Notes: a model not told the origin generated them from the sequence alone. Counted from the stretch's first letter, positions 1 through 6,752 are shown. The stretch is DNA of 13,031 nt from Candidatus Aegiribacteria sp. (GCA_030638185.1 DAOWFD010000334.1:1-13031), one strand, 5' to 3'. Numbers and translations are program-made.

Positions 1-1275
1 CATCAGGTCCCTGGAACCGGGGAGAGACCTCAATCCCCTGAACGGGTAGACTTTGCGTATGAGCGGTATGGAATAAACGAGAAAAAGCGCCAGCATCACT
101 CCCAGTACCACAGGCCACAATGGATTAAGAAAGACTGACAGCGCGAGGGAACCTGCGAAAGATAACATTGCACTAACGGTAAGAAGCTTACGGCGGGATC
201 TTATGAATTCCTGTCTTCGCAACCTTGATGGGCTGGAATACCCGGATTCAAGCACAGAAGTTACAGTATGAACCCCATACAGAAAAAAAGATGCAGCCAT
301 AACCGGTATCAGCCAGTTCGCACTGTTCAGGATGCATGCCCCGGCGGCTCCCAGTATGAATGTCAGGGGCAGAACATGAAAATTCCCGAAAATCGCGTTC
401 TGAAGCAGTTTCCAGATCTTTCCCGTTCTAAGTTTACCCCCCTGTATCTCCAGAAGCTTCTCTCTTATTTCTCTTATGCTCCAGCTTGGTGTGGACGCTC
501 CTGCGGTAAGTAGAATGTTTTCATATTTTTTCAGTTCACCGGCATCAAGCTCTTCATGGGTCTCGATATGATACGAAGGGAGACCTTCTTCCCGGGCTAT
601 CTCCGCGAGTCTGGCGGTATTAGCGCTGTTCCTGCCTCCAACTACAACAACACAGCCCACTCTACCACACATCTTCCGCAGCTCATCCTGCCTGAGATTA
701 GTCGAATCGCAGATGGTGAAAGCATATTCCAGATCCGGATATCTTTCCCGAAGGGTGTTCTTCGTTTTCTCGAATGTCTCGGTATTCTGAGTGGTCTGTG
801 ACAGGAGAAACGGCCTGGAGATACCTGAAAGAGCCGCAATCTCATTCGGTCCTGAAATGACCTGTGCCCTCTCACCACCGTACGACAGAATGGACCTGAC
901 TTCCTGATGCGAGGGATCGCCGAGTATTATGACATTGTAACCTTCCCTGCTTTTTTTCCCGGCTATCGCAAGGGCTCTGCCAACCCTGGGGCAGGTAAGG
1001 TCTCTGATCTTCAGCGGAAGCCGGTTTAACTGCTTATGTCTCTCCAGCGTAGTTCCATGGGTCCTTAGAAAGAGAGTACCCCTGCTCATATTCTCCGGGG
1101 TCATGCATATACTCACGCCCCGTTCCTCAAGTGCGCGAAGAACCTGCGGATTATGAACCAGTTCCCCGTAGACCGCGTAGGGATCATCACCTTTTCTCAA
1201 TTCGGCCAGAACCATATCCACAGCCCGGCGGACACCCCAGCAGAAACCCGCTGTATGAGCAGTGATTACGCTCAA
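1..1275 (-). CDS. ispH: IspH (HMBPP reductase) fused to a UbiA-like membrane domain, partial at the window edge
   Basis: This is 4-hydroxy-3-methylbut-2-enyl diphosphate reductase, the [4Fe-4S] enzyme that makes IPP and DMAPP at the end of the MEP pathway. I read 425 codons from a TTG start at 1275, with a GGGAGAGG-type ribosome site just upstream and an in-frame TAA before it. All the IspH landmarks are present: cluster cysteines C12 (GFCWGVRRAV), C95 (LTCPRV) and C189 (TICDSTNLRQ); H41 in GELVHNP; H73 in RTHGT; H123 and E125 in HQEV; T161/T162 in SQTT; S217 and N219 in GGRNSANT; S261 in TAGASTP. The IspH domain ends near residue 275, where IspH proteins normally stop. The frame then continues for at least 130 residues with four hydrophobic segments (about 300-316, 320-342, 364-383, 386-406) and a UbiA-like stretch, YSIPL followed by LRSLPGSRDL. 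The first aspartate-rich motif of UbiA is degenerate here. The 3' end lies outside the window. The IspH call is firm; the UbiA call is by topology and motif. Confidence 0.9.
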   Translation of the reverse strand, partial: MSVITAHTAGFCWGVRRAVDMVLAELRKGDDPYAVYGELVHNPQVLRALEERGVSICMTPENMSRGTLFLRTHGTTLERHKQLNRLPLKIRDLTCPRVGRALAIAGKKSREGYNVIILGDPSHQEVRSILSYGGERAQVISGPNEIAALSGISRPFLLSQTTQNTETFEKTKNTLRERYPDLEYAFTICDSTNLRQDELRKMCGRVGCVVVVGGRNSANTARLAEIAREEGLPSYHIETHEELDAGELKKYENILLTAGASTPSWSIREIREKLLEIQGGKLRTGKIWKLLQNAIFGNFHVLPLTFILGAAGACILNSANWLIPVMAASFFLYGVHTVTSVLESGYSSPSRLRRQEFIRSRRKLLTVSAMLSFAGSLALSVFLNPLWPVVLGVMLALFLVYSIPLIRKVYPFRGLRSLPGSRDLM

Positions 1276-1346
1276 GACCCCTCTCCCTTCACAGATACCG
1301 CGTTCTGATTAACATAACAGGGATGGAGAAGACGGAAAATCGATAT

Positions 1347-1373
1347 GAAAAGGCGGCGGGTTACCCCGCCGCC
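1347..1373 (-). terminator. Rho-independent terminator of the 212-aa exported protein gene
   Basis: A perfect 9-bp GC-only stem (GGCGGCGGG / CCCGCCGCC at 1352-1360 and 1365-1373) has a 4-nt loop. Read on the minus strand it is followed by TTTTCATAT. It begins 28 nt after the TAA at 1402-1404, so it should end that transcript before ispH. Confidence 0.75.
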
Positions 1374-1389
1374 AAAGATACTGCAGCCT

Positions 1390-1410
1390 TTCAGATATAT
1401 TTTATCTGAA
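1390..1410 (-). repeat. AT-rich hairpin overlapping the stop codon
   Basis: TTCAGATA and TATCTGAA form a perfect 8-bp inverted repeat around a 5-nt loop. The right arm contains the last codons and part of the TAA stop of the minus-strand gene. It sits just before the GC-rich terminator, giving two hairpins in tandem. It may stabilise the mRNA 3' end or have no role. Confidence 0.4.
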
Positions 1411-2040
1411 CAGACCCTTGATTGCTCCCCAGCTTTCGTTCTCAAGGGTGAGAATGATAACACCATCAGCTCTGAATAAATGGTCAACAGGGGATCCACC
1501 AATATTACGGGGCTCCCAGAGAATAAAGTCATCAGAGATGAATGAGTGATCTTCACCGGTGAAGTTGCCAGACGCATCAGAAAGAACATGAGGCGCTGTT
1601 ACTGCTGAATATACAGTAGTATTCAAAATCATCCAGAAGTTCTGCTCTGCTACTACGGGAGTTGCATAGGTAACGATAACGGGCGCGTAGTGCAGTGCGG
1701 TGGCTTCGTCTTGTGCGATCTGTACTGCCGGGCCAAAAACGTCGCCGTTATAAAGCTCGAGGGAAACCAGATCGGTATCCCAGGGATACGCATCCCAGTG
1801 GTATGTCCACCATTCAGCGAAGCCACAATAAATACCCATTCCTGAGGGATAGAAATCAGCAACATCAAACCATGTTCCATAATATGGAACACCTGCAGTG
1901 ACCCAGGCAGCGCTTCCATCATCGTATTGCAGACGGTCGTCGGTTCCTGCTCCGCCACCGGCAGTACCTTCAAGAAGATAGCTGTCTGCTGCATAAACAA
2001 AAGCAGTTACGAGAGCAAGAACAAAGAGTACCTTTTTCAT
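1402..2040 (-). CDS. Exported 212-aa protein of unknown function (paralogue of 5719-6357)
   Basis: I do not recognise a named family. The protein has a Sec signal peptide (MKK, then a hydrophobic run to about residue 17) with likely cleavage in VYA|ADSY. The ATG is preceded by AAGGGGGG at good spacing. The mature part is rich in aromatic residues and acids, with motifs LQYDDG, YYGTWFD, EWW, PWDTD, APVIVTY, FWMI-NTT, EDHSF and LWEP. These suggest an all-beta extracellular domain. It matches the minus-strand gene at 5719-6357 along its whole length; both encode exactly 212 residues and end in the identical ESWGAIKGLFR. That tail is set apart from the folded part and could be a sorting or anchoring signal, which is inference. 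A terminator follows it, so it is probably transcribed alone. Confidence 0.85.
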   Translation of the reverse strand: MKKVLFVLALVTAFVYAADSYLLEGTAGGGAGTDDRLQYDDGSAAWVTAGVPYYGTWFDVADFYPSGMGIYCGFAEWWTYHWDAYPWDTDLVSLELYNGDVFGPAVQIAQDEATALHYAPVIVTYATPVVAEQNFWMILNTTVYSAVTAPHVLSDASGNFTGEDHSFISDDFILWEPRNIGGSPVDHLFRADGVIILTLENESWGAIKGLFR

Positions 2041-2254
2041 TCAGCCCCCCTTCAGTTGTCAAATTATTTTATAACATTTGCAGTGTAACTACAATTGTCA
2101 ATATGAAATGCGGTTTTGCGGTGTTGGAACATTCTGAGGGGCTTTTCTTTTTCCTCGCGGGAAGCTATTTTGCACAGTCCAATGGGTTGGTTCCTATCCG
2201 GTTTCGTACTGGATCGTTTTGCTTTTGTTAATTAGATAGACAGGTTAGATTTCA
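2041..2254. promoter_or_regulatory. Divergent intergenic region with a 12-nt block shared with the paralogue
   Basis: This gap lies between the exported protein (minus) and the glycosyltransferase (plus). At 2097-2108 the plus strand reads GTCAATATGAAA, which is TTTCATATTGAC on the transcribed strand. The same 12 bases lie at 6410-6421 upstream of the paralogue. The block starts 57 nt above this gene's ATG and 53 nt above the other. It contains TTGAC, and with the following base gives TTGACA, but the nearest TATAAA is 22 nt further on, too far for a normal spacing. I could not fix a -10 box here, nor a convincing promoter for the glycosyltransferase. Confidence 0.4.
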
Positions 2255-3184
2255 ATGACTTCTTCAGAGAATAAAATCCTTCCCTGCGTCGGTGTTCTCA
2301 TGATTAACCTCAACCAGTGGGAACTGACGCAAAAGTGCGTGGAGTCTCTTCTGAAATCTCAGGGGGTTAGAGTTGTTATAGGACTTGTGGACAACAATTC
2401 CAGAGAACCCGCACCCGATTGGGTAGAGAACACGCCGGAAATCAGCTTCCACAAAAATCCGGGTAATTACGGTTTTATTGCCGGCAACATCAAAGCTTAC
2501 GAACTGGTTATCAAACTGGGTGTTGACTTTGTGATTCTGTTGAACAACGACACCGAAGTTGCACCAGACGCGCTCAATCTTCTCGTGACCCATTACGAAA
2601 AACATCCCGATACAGGTCTCGCAACTCCTGCAATAACTTACGCCGAGGATAGAAGTGTTATCTGGCACGCGGGGGGGACTTTCATCCCCAGACGAATGAG
2701 TGTGAAGCAGTTGTACAAAACAACTGCAGATCTTCCGGAGAAGGCTGTTGAGGTTGATCAGATCTCCGGATGTGCCATGATGATGCGCGTGGATATGTTC
2801 AGAAAGATAGGTTACCAGGATACTGATCTGTTCATATACCATGAGGATTTGGAACAGAGCCTCAAATCCAGGGAGATGGGGTTCAAGAACTATCTTGTCC
2901 CGAAAGCCAGAGTTATTCACCATGTTTCAATTACAGTAGGCGGTGTACTCTCTCCGTTTGCAGTCTACTTCACTCACAGAAACAGGTACATCTTCGCAAG
3001 CCGCAATCTGAGTGGAATGAACCTGCTTGCATTCCGTCTCTACTACTTAGCCATCACACTGGCAAAAACGGTGATATATCCACAGCGGAAGTGCGGAAAA
3101 CTTGTTTACTGGATGTGGCTCGGGCTGATACATGGAGTAAGAAACAGGCCGGATTACAGACCGGAAGGTCTCTTCCCCATCTGA
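2255..3184 (+). CDS. Family 2 glycosyltransferase (rhamnosyltransferase-like)
   Basis: This 309-residue GT-A fold enzyme would move a sugar from a nucleotide sugar to a growing glycan on the cytoplasmic side of the membrane. It starts with the nucleotide-binding strand VGVLMINLN (residues 12-20) and VDNNS (45-49). The metal-binding DXD equivalent is NND at 97-99 (ILLNNDTEV). SGCAMMMR follows at about 171-178, and the likely catalytic base lies in YHEDLEQSL (E197, D198), with HH at 222-223. This order is typical of the WbbL/RfbF-like branch of GT2, and the length is normal. There are no clear transmembrane spans, although residues 255-295 are fairly hydrophobic and may touch the membrane. The neighbouring nucleotide-sugar epimerase supports a role in surface polysaccharide synthesis. 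The donor and acceptor cannot be told from sequence. The ribosome site (ACAGGTTAG) is weak. Confidence 0.88.
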   Translation: MTSSENKILPCVGVLMINLNQWELTQKCVESLLKSQGVRVVIGLVDNNSREPAPDWVENTPEISFHKNPGNYGFIAGNIKAYELVIKLGVDFVILLNNDTEVAPDALNLLVTHYEKHPDTGLATPAITYAEDRSVIWHAGGTFIPRRMSVKQLYKTTADLPEKAVEVDQISGCAMMMRVDMFRKIGYQDTDLFIYHEDLEQSLKSREMGFKNYLVPKARVIHHVSITVGGVLSPFAVYFTHRNRYIFASRNLSGMNLLAFRLYYLAITLAKTVIYPQRKCGKLVYWMWLGLIHGVRNRPDYRPEGLFPI

Positions 3185-3290
3185 AGGTGCCGGTTCTCCC
3201 GATTATGAGTTGGCGGAGTTACTCCCGGAGGTCGGAGACAGGACGAATGCTTTGGAGTTCTGGAAACACTTCGTTGAAAAATACGGTTAG
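3141..3290 (+). other. Protein-like open stretch overlapping and following the glycosyltransferase end
   Basis: One frame to the right of the glycosyltransferase, the sequence is open from 3141 to a TAG at 3288-3290. It reads as convincing protein from 3186 on: GAGSPDYELAELLPEV, then GDRTNALEFWKHFVEKYG. There is no good start codon in this frame. It could be a lost C-terminal extension of the glycosyltransferase (shift near 3180) or the tail of a deleted gene. Chance is not excluded. Confidence 0.25.
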
Positions 3291-3314
3291 CAACTTGAAC
3301 TTTGGATCAGGGAG

Positions 3315-4436
3315 TTACTTCGTAAGACCATGTGTCTTAAGTTCGTTGGTAGCTGTTTCAACAAGATCCGAAGAAGTACATGATTCTACCCATTTGCATA
3401 GATCCTTCACTCCATCTTCAAAGGAGATTTCAGCTTTGAATTCCAGCAGTTCTTCCGCATGGGAAGTATCTGCGAAACAATGTCTGATATCACCTGCCCG
3501 AAATTCATTTCTGACTATGAAATTGTCAGTTGATTTTCCCAGCTCCCTGGCGATTGCTTGACCTATATCAAGTACACTGGTCGGATGACCTGTACCAATA
3601 TTCAAAACATTACCATCCGAAGCAGGATTCTCAAGAGCTAACCAGCAAGCTTTTACAATATCCTTTACATGAATGAAATCTCTGCTCTGTTTACCATCCT
3701 CAAATATAACTGGTGGATTGTTATTCAGTAATCTTGAAGCGAATATCGCCCCGACACCAGTATATGGATTAGAGAGCGCTTGCCGCGTTCCGTAAACATT
3801 GAAGAATCTCATCGCGACTGCCGGAATATCGTATGCTTCACCTATTGCGAGGAACATTTCTTCATGATCCCTTTTGTTGATGGCGTAGATGGATGTGGGA
3901 TAGAGAGGTTTTGACTCCGGGACTGATACCGGTGAGCATGGACTATTGCACTTCGAGCAGAAGACTTCCCACTCATGGTTGGAAAGCTGGCTGGCTGGGC
4001 GGAGTCTTGGAGCATACCTTCCGCATTTCGGGCATTCGTACATTCCCTCACCGTATATGGACATGGAGCTGGCTACAAGCATTTTTCTCAGAGTGTCTCG
4101 CCTTTTGACAGCTTCCTCAAGGACAACTGACGCACCGAGCGAATTTACAGATGTGTAGTGTTCTATTCTGTACATCGACTGCCCTACACCAACTGCAGCC
4201 GCGAAGTGAACGAGCATTTCACATCCTTCGAGGGCTCTCGCTACATCATCATGATTGCGTACATCGCCAATTTGCAGTTCTACTTCCGGAGCAAGGTAAT
4301 CCGGTCTATCCGCGTTTGTGCCATGTACCTGTGGGTCCAGGTTATCAAGTACCCGTACTTCGTAACCTTTCTCCAGAATAAGATCTGCGAGATGTGAGCC
4401 GATAAAACCCGCACCTCCGGTAATAAGAACTTTCAT
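3315..4436 (-). CDS. NAD-dependent nucleotide-sugar epimerase with zinc-ribbon insert (dTDP-L-rhamnose 4-epimerase type)
   Basis: This extended short-chain dehydrogenase of 373 residues acts on a sugar nucleotide in the cytoplasm. It shows the NAD-binding GGAGFIG (7-13), the acidic end of strand 2 (LDNLD, 30-34), DVR (58-60), SSMSIYG with S124, and the catalytic Y184-x3-K188. FFNVYG (211-216), SNPYTGV and QSRDFIHV follow as in sugar epimerases. Between the serine and tyrosine motifs lies an insert with two CxxC pairs (C135/C138 and C160/C163), likely a zinc ribbon. From memory, SMSIYGEG followed by a cysteine insert and then QALSNPYTGV is typical of proteins annotated dTDP-L-rhamnose 4-epimerase, which make dTDP-6-deoxy-L-talose. 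The exact substrate is inference. I chose the ATG at 4436, which places MKVLITGG at the N-terminus; a TTG five codons earlier is less likely. It converges with the glycosyltransferase at 2255-3184. Confidence 0.85.
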   Translation of the reverse strand: MKVLITGGAGFIGSHLADLILEKGYEVRVLDNLDPQVHGTNADRPDYLAPEVELQIGDVRNHDDVARALEGCEMLVHFAAAVGVGQSMYRIEHYTSVNSLGASVVLEEAVKRRDTLRKMLVASSMSIYGEGMYECPKCGRYAPRLRPASQLSNHEWEVFCSKCNSPCSPVSVPESKPLYPTSIYAINKRDHEEMFLAIGEAYDIPAVAMRFFNVYGTRQALSNPYTGVGAIFASRLLNNNPPVIFEDGKQSRDFIHVKDIVKACWLALENPASDGNVLNIGTGHPTSVLDIGQAIARELGKSTDNFIVRNEFRAGDIRHCFADTSHAEELLEFKAEISFEDGVKDLCKWVESCTSSDLVETATNELKTHGLTK

Positions 4437-4485
4437 TAAGTATTTTTCCAATCTATATATATAAAGTCTGAATCCTGCTCAGAAT

Positions 4486-4690
4486 TCACCGGCTGCGAAT
4501 GGTAGCAGCACTTGGAATAGAGCGAAAATACTCCCTCATAGTATCAGTATCAAATATAGTAATTGTATGGCGTTTTGCACAAATTTCAATTATTTCTCGT
4601 TTATTCTGATTTTGAATAATAATGAATACTTCTTCGAGTTTTCAATATCATGTTCCATCATAGAAAATGCCAGATTATTAATAACTTCAT
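4486..4690 (-). pseudogene. Frameshifted AT-rich gene remnant, family not recognised
   Basis: The 4437-4727 gap is much richer in AT than its surroundings. On the minus strand, two adjoining frames give one protein-like text: NEVINNLAFSMMEHDIE, then KLEEVFIIIQNQNKREIIEI and CAKRHTITIFDTDTMREYF, ending SIPSAATIRSR before a TGA at 4486-4488. One extra A in the AAAA run near 4638-4641 would join the two parts into about 68 codons. There is no clear start or ribosome site, so this looks like the 3' end of a decayed or partly deleted gene. The base composition suggests foreign origin. Its position beside the two sugar genes may mean it belonged to that cluster. Confidence 0.35.
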
Positions 4691-4727
4691 TTTAGAAAAA
4701 TGATTCATACTCACATGATCATATACA

Positions 4728-5627
4728 TTATTCTGACAGGGTCACTGGATCAGGTTCGACCAGAAGGAAGGGTATGGTCTCCTCTTCGGTAACACTGAAA
4801 TCCTTTACCTTCACCTCGTAGCAGAACGTATCTTCTGCAAGTAATTCACTTCCATCGAATTCAACAAACCACATTTCAGGGTCATCCGTCCATGGACGCT
4901 CAAAAACTATACGCCCATCGCCTAACGGACCGTTCCAGAGAAGCGGCTGGCACAGCGAGAATCGCAATGGTTCAAACCCGGTGATATGTGTCCACCCGCG
5001 AATCTGATATTGCACCTGGACCACGATCTCTTCTTCACCATTACATGGGATCTTCCACATATCCGCATAGAATCGACGGGTTTCAGGTACCGCGCTCCAG
5101 AAGTCTTCATCCGAATCGAAGCGTGACCTGAATTCTTCAACAGGGCGTAATCTGTGTCTGGTAACTGTTCCGCTTCCTTCCTCGCACCTGTGTATGTGAA
5201 AGACCGAATCGGCTGTTGGATAGTTCGATTCAGTTACATCATCAAGAATGTTTATATCGATAGGTAAGCCGCCGAGCATGCTTCGGGGTTCCATCAGAAC
5301 TCCGTTGACCCAGAAGAATTCCAATTCCCTTTTTAGCCCCGGAGCTACGCCCAGATCAAGACATATGAGAATATCGCACCCGGAAACAGGTGGAATGAGT
5401 AAGAGCATTTCGCTGACTAAATAATCCCAGTCGGCATGGGTGGACATAGTTGTGTTCTCAAGGGATACAGGCATGATTATTGCATACCACGATTTCAGTA
5501 CTGCAAGGTTTTCAGATGATTCTCCTTCGACCAGGCCATTGATGCCCGCTCTGTATACCGGACAGAGCCAGGAAGCGTATGAATAGCCCGACAAGCATAA
5601 AATCACCAGAATTACTCGAAAAGCCAT
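4728..5627 (-). CDS. Exported protein of unknown function, 299 aa
   Basis: I do not recognise this protein. It has a strong ribosome site (CAGGAGG, about 6 nt before the ATG) and a signal peptide, MAFRVILVILCLSGYSYA, with likely cleavage after YSYA. The mature part has no further membrane span, is acidic, and contains seven cysteines that could form disulfides. Its hydrophobic/polar alternation suggests mainly beta structure, for example IVVQVQYQIRGWTHI at about 210-225 and a C-terminal stretch around EMWFVEFDG. It ends in TLSE and lacks the SWGAIKGLFR tail of the exported protein upstream. It lies 91 bp downstream of the 5719-6357 gene on the same strand, with no evident terminator between them, so co-transcription is possible. 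Confidence is for a real, exported gene. Confidence 0.75.
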   Translation of the reverse strand: MAFRVILVILCLSGYSYASWLCPVYRAGINGLVEGESSENLAVLKSWYAIIMPVSLENTTMSTHADWDYLVSEMLLLIPPVSGCDILICLDLGVAPGLKRELEFFWVNGVLMEPRSMLGGLPIDINILDDVTESNYPTADSVFHIHRCEEGSGTVTRHRLRPVEEFRSRFDSDEDFWSAVPETRRFYADMWKIPCNGEEEIVVQVQYQIRGWTHITGFEPLRFSLCQPLLWNGPLGDGRIVFERPWTDDPEMWFVEFDGSELLAEDTFCYEVKVKDFSVTEEETIPFLLVEPDPVTLSE

Positions 5628-5718
5628 TTATATCCTCCTGCTTTCTATTGATACATAAACTTAATAATTACATAGAATTACCATAGATCTTATAACGGAG
5701 CATCGATCCTCATGATGT

Positions 5719-6357
5719 CTACCTGAACAGACCCTTGATCGCTCCCCAGCTTTCGCTGTTCAGGCTGGAACCAGTAGGAATAAGATCTACTCTGAACAGG
5801 GCATCAATCTCGTATCCCGCTCTTACCACGGGCTCCCAGACCAATCCGGTCTGGTTGTAGAAACTGTGGGCTATTCCTGTGAAGTTGTTAAACTGGTCGT
5901 AAATAACTGATGGAAGACCCAATATCGAATATTCTGTGGTGTTCGCTATCATCCAGAAATCAGTTACTATTGATATTCCCGGTGAGTAGGTCACTATTAC
6001 AGGTGCATTATGAATTGCGGTGACATCGTCGGATGCGAGAGGTGTTGCAGGCCCCGCAGCATCGCCGGCCCAGAGATCTACAACAATCTGATCTGTATCC
6101 CAGGGAAGCGCAGCATGATGATAAAACCACCATTCTGTGAAGCCAAATTCATAGTTCGGATTGCTCGTGAAATCCATCATATCGAACCATGTTCCGTAGT
6201 AAAGTGCTTCTGACACTATCCAGCAAGAGGTTCCATCATCGTACTGCAGAATATCGTCTGTTCCAGTCCTGCCTGCTACAGGATATTCAACAAGATAGCT
6301 GTCCGCTGCAAAGGTAAAGGCAGCTGCTAGAACAAGAGCAATCAGTACATTTTTCAT
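5719..6357 (-). CDS. Exported 212-aa protein of unknown function (paralogue of 1402-2040)
   Basis: This is the second copy of the exported family at 1402-2040 and has the same length. The signal peptide is MKNVLIALVLAAAF with likely cleavage in TFA|ADSY. Shared motifs run in the same order: LQYDDG, YYGTWFD, EWWFYH, PWDTD, NAPVIVTY, FWMI-NTTEYS, HSF and VWEP, ending in the identical ESWGAIKGLFR. Translation could begin further upstream, but GGAG sits 6 nt before the ATG at 6357 and that start matches the paralogue, so I chose it. The last roughly 34 nt of the two genes are nearly identical, while their middles have diverged well beyond that. This points to purifying selection on the tail or to gene conversion. 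A likely promoter lies at 6401-6430. Confidence 0.87.
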   Translation of the reverse strand: MKNVLIALVLAAAFTFAADSYLVEYPVAGRTGTDDILQYDDGTSCWIVSEALYYGTWFDMMDFTSNPNYEFGFTEWWFYHHAALPWDTDQIVVDLWAGDAAGPATPLASDDVTAIHNAPVIVTYSPGISIVTDFWMIANTTEYSILGLPSVIYDQFNNFTGIAHSFYNQTGLVWEPVVRAGYEIDALFRVDLIPTGSSLNSESWGAIKGLFR

Positions 6358-6400
6358 TTTCATCTCCATTAGACAAACTAACCGAAAACTATTCCGTATA

Positions 6401-6430
6401 ATCATAATAGTCAATATGAAACCTGGTCAA
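6401..6430 (-). promoter_or_regulatory. Candidate sigma-70 promoter for the 5719-6357 gene
   Basis: On the minus strand TTGACC (6425-6430) is followed by 18 nt and TATGAT (6401-6406), leaving a leader of about 40 nt before the ATG. The 12-nt block TTTCATATTGAC shared with the other paralogue lies in the spacer. An alternative -35 is the TTGACT inside that block, but its -10 (TAGTTT) is poor. Confidence 0.4.
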
Positions 6431-6546
6431 TAGACAGGGACGGAGGCATTTTATTTGAATTGGTTGAATAATCTGTAGTTGTAACGGTTTGAAAAGTCAT
6501 ATTATTTGTCAATATTGAATAAAACCTCTCCGTCCCTATTTATCCG
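6431..6546. repeat. Imperfect inverted repeat (MITE/REP-like) in a divergent intergenic region
   Basis: AGGGACGGAG at 6436-6445 is the exact reverse complement of 6528-6537. The match continues inward with TTTTATT (6449-6455) against AATAAAA (6518-6524) and nearby ATT/AAT bases. The arms are about 25-30 nt with one or two bulges, around a centre of about 60 nt. Transcription runs away from it on both sides, so it is not a terminator. It could be a small non-autonomous mobile element or a structured regulatory site. The rest of 6358-6752 holds only the two promoters and untranslated leaders. Confidence 0.55.
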
Positions 6547-6593
6547 ATTACAATCTGCAGAGAACAGGATACGTTCAACAGGAATTAAAGCTC

Positions 6594-6622
6594 TTGACAT
6601 ACGATATTGATATGTGTCTAAT
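6594..6622 (+). promoter_or_regulatory. Sigma-70-type promoter of the GGDEF-ATPase gene
   Basis: TTGACA (6594-6599) is a perfect -35 box, followed by exactly 17 nt and TCTAAT (6617-6622), five of six matches to the -10 consensus. Transcription should begin near 6629, giving a leader of about 124 nt to the chosen ATG at 6753. Confidence 0.6.
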
Positions 6623-6752
6623 ACCATTTAAAAATGCCCATTGTCTATACACCGGGGTTAATGAATAACAGGATTTGTATGTACAGATAAAACCTTGCTG
6701 TTGTACTAAGGTTATGTTGAGGTGTTATCTGCTGATCTGTCGGGAATCGAAT

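Noticed and set aside
1272..1589. 105-residue minus-strand open frame spanning the terminator between the exported protein and ispH
   Set aside because: It crosses a strong terminator and overlaps the exported protein in another frame, with no family resemblance.
2264..2923. Long 219-residue open frame on the minus strand opposite the glycosyltransferase
   Set aside because: It is a shadow of a clear GT2 gene with intact motifs. The text has no domain-like character and no ribosome site.
6358..6414. Upstream starts for the second exported paralogue
   Set aside because: They would bury the signal peptide behind a charged stretch and cover the ribosome site. The ATG at 6357 gives the same 212-residue length as the paralogue.
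6675..6752. TTG start adding 26 residues to the GGDEF protein
   Set aside because: The added residues (with CCC and RCYLLICRES) look non-coding. The ATG at 6753 sits just before the GGDEF domain with a GGGA upstream.
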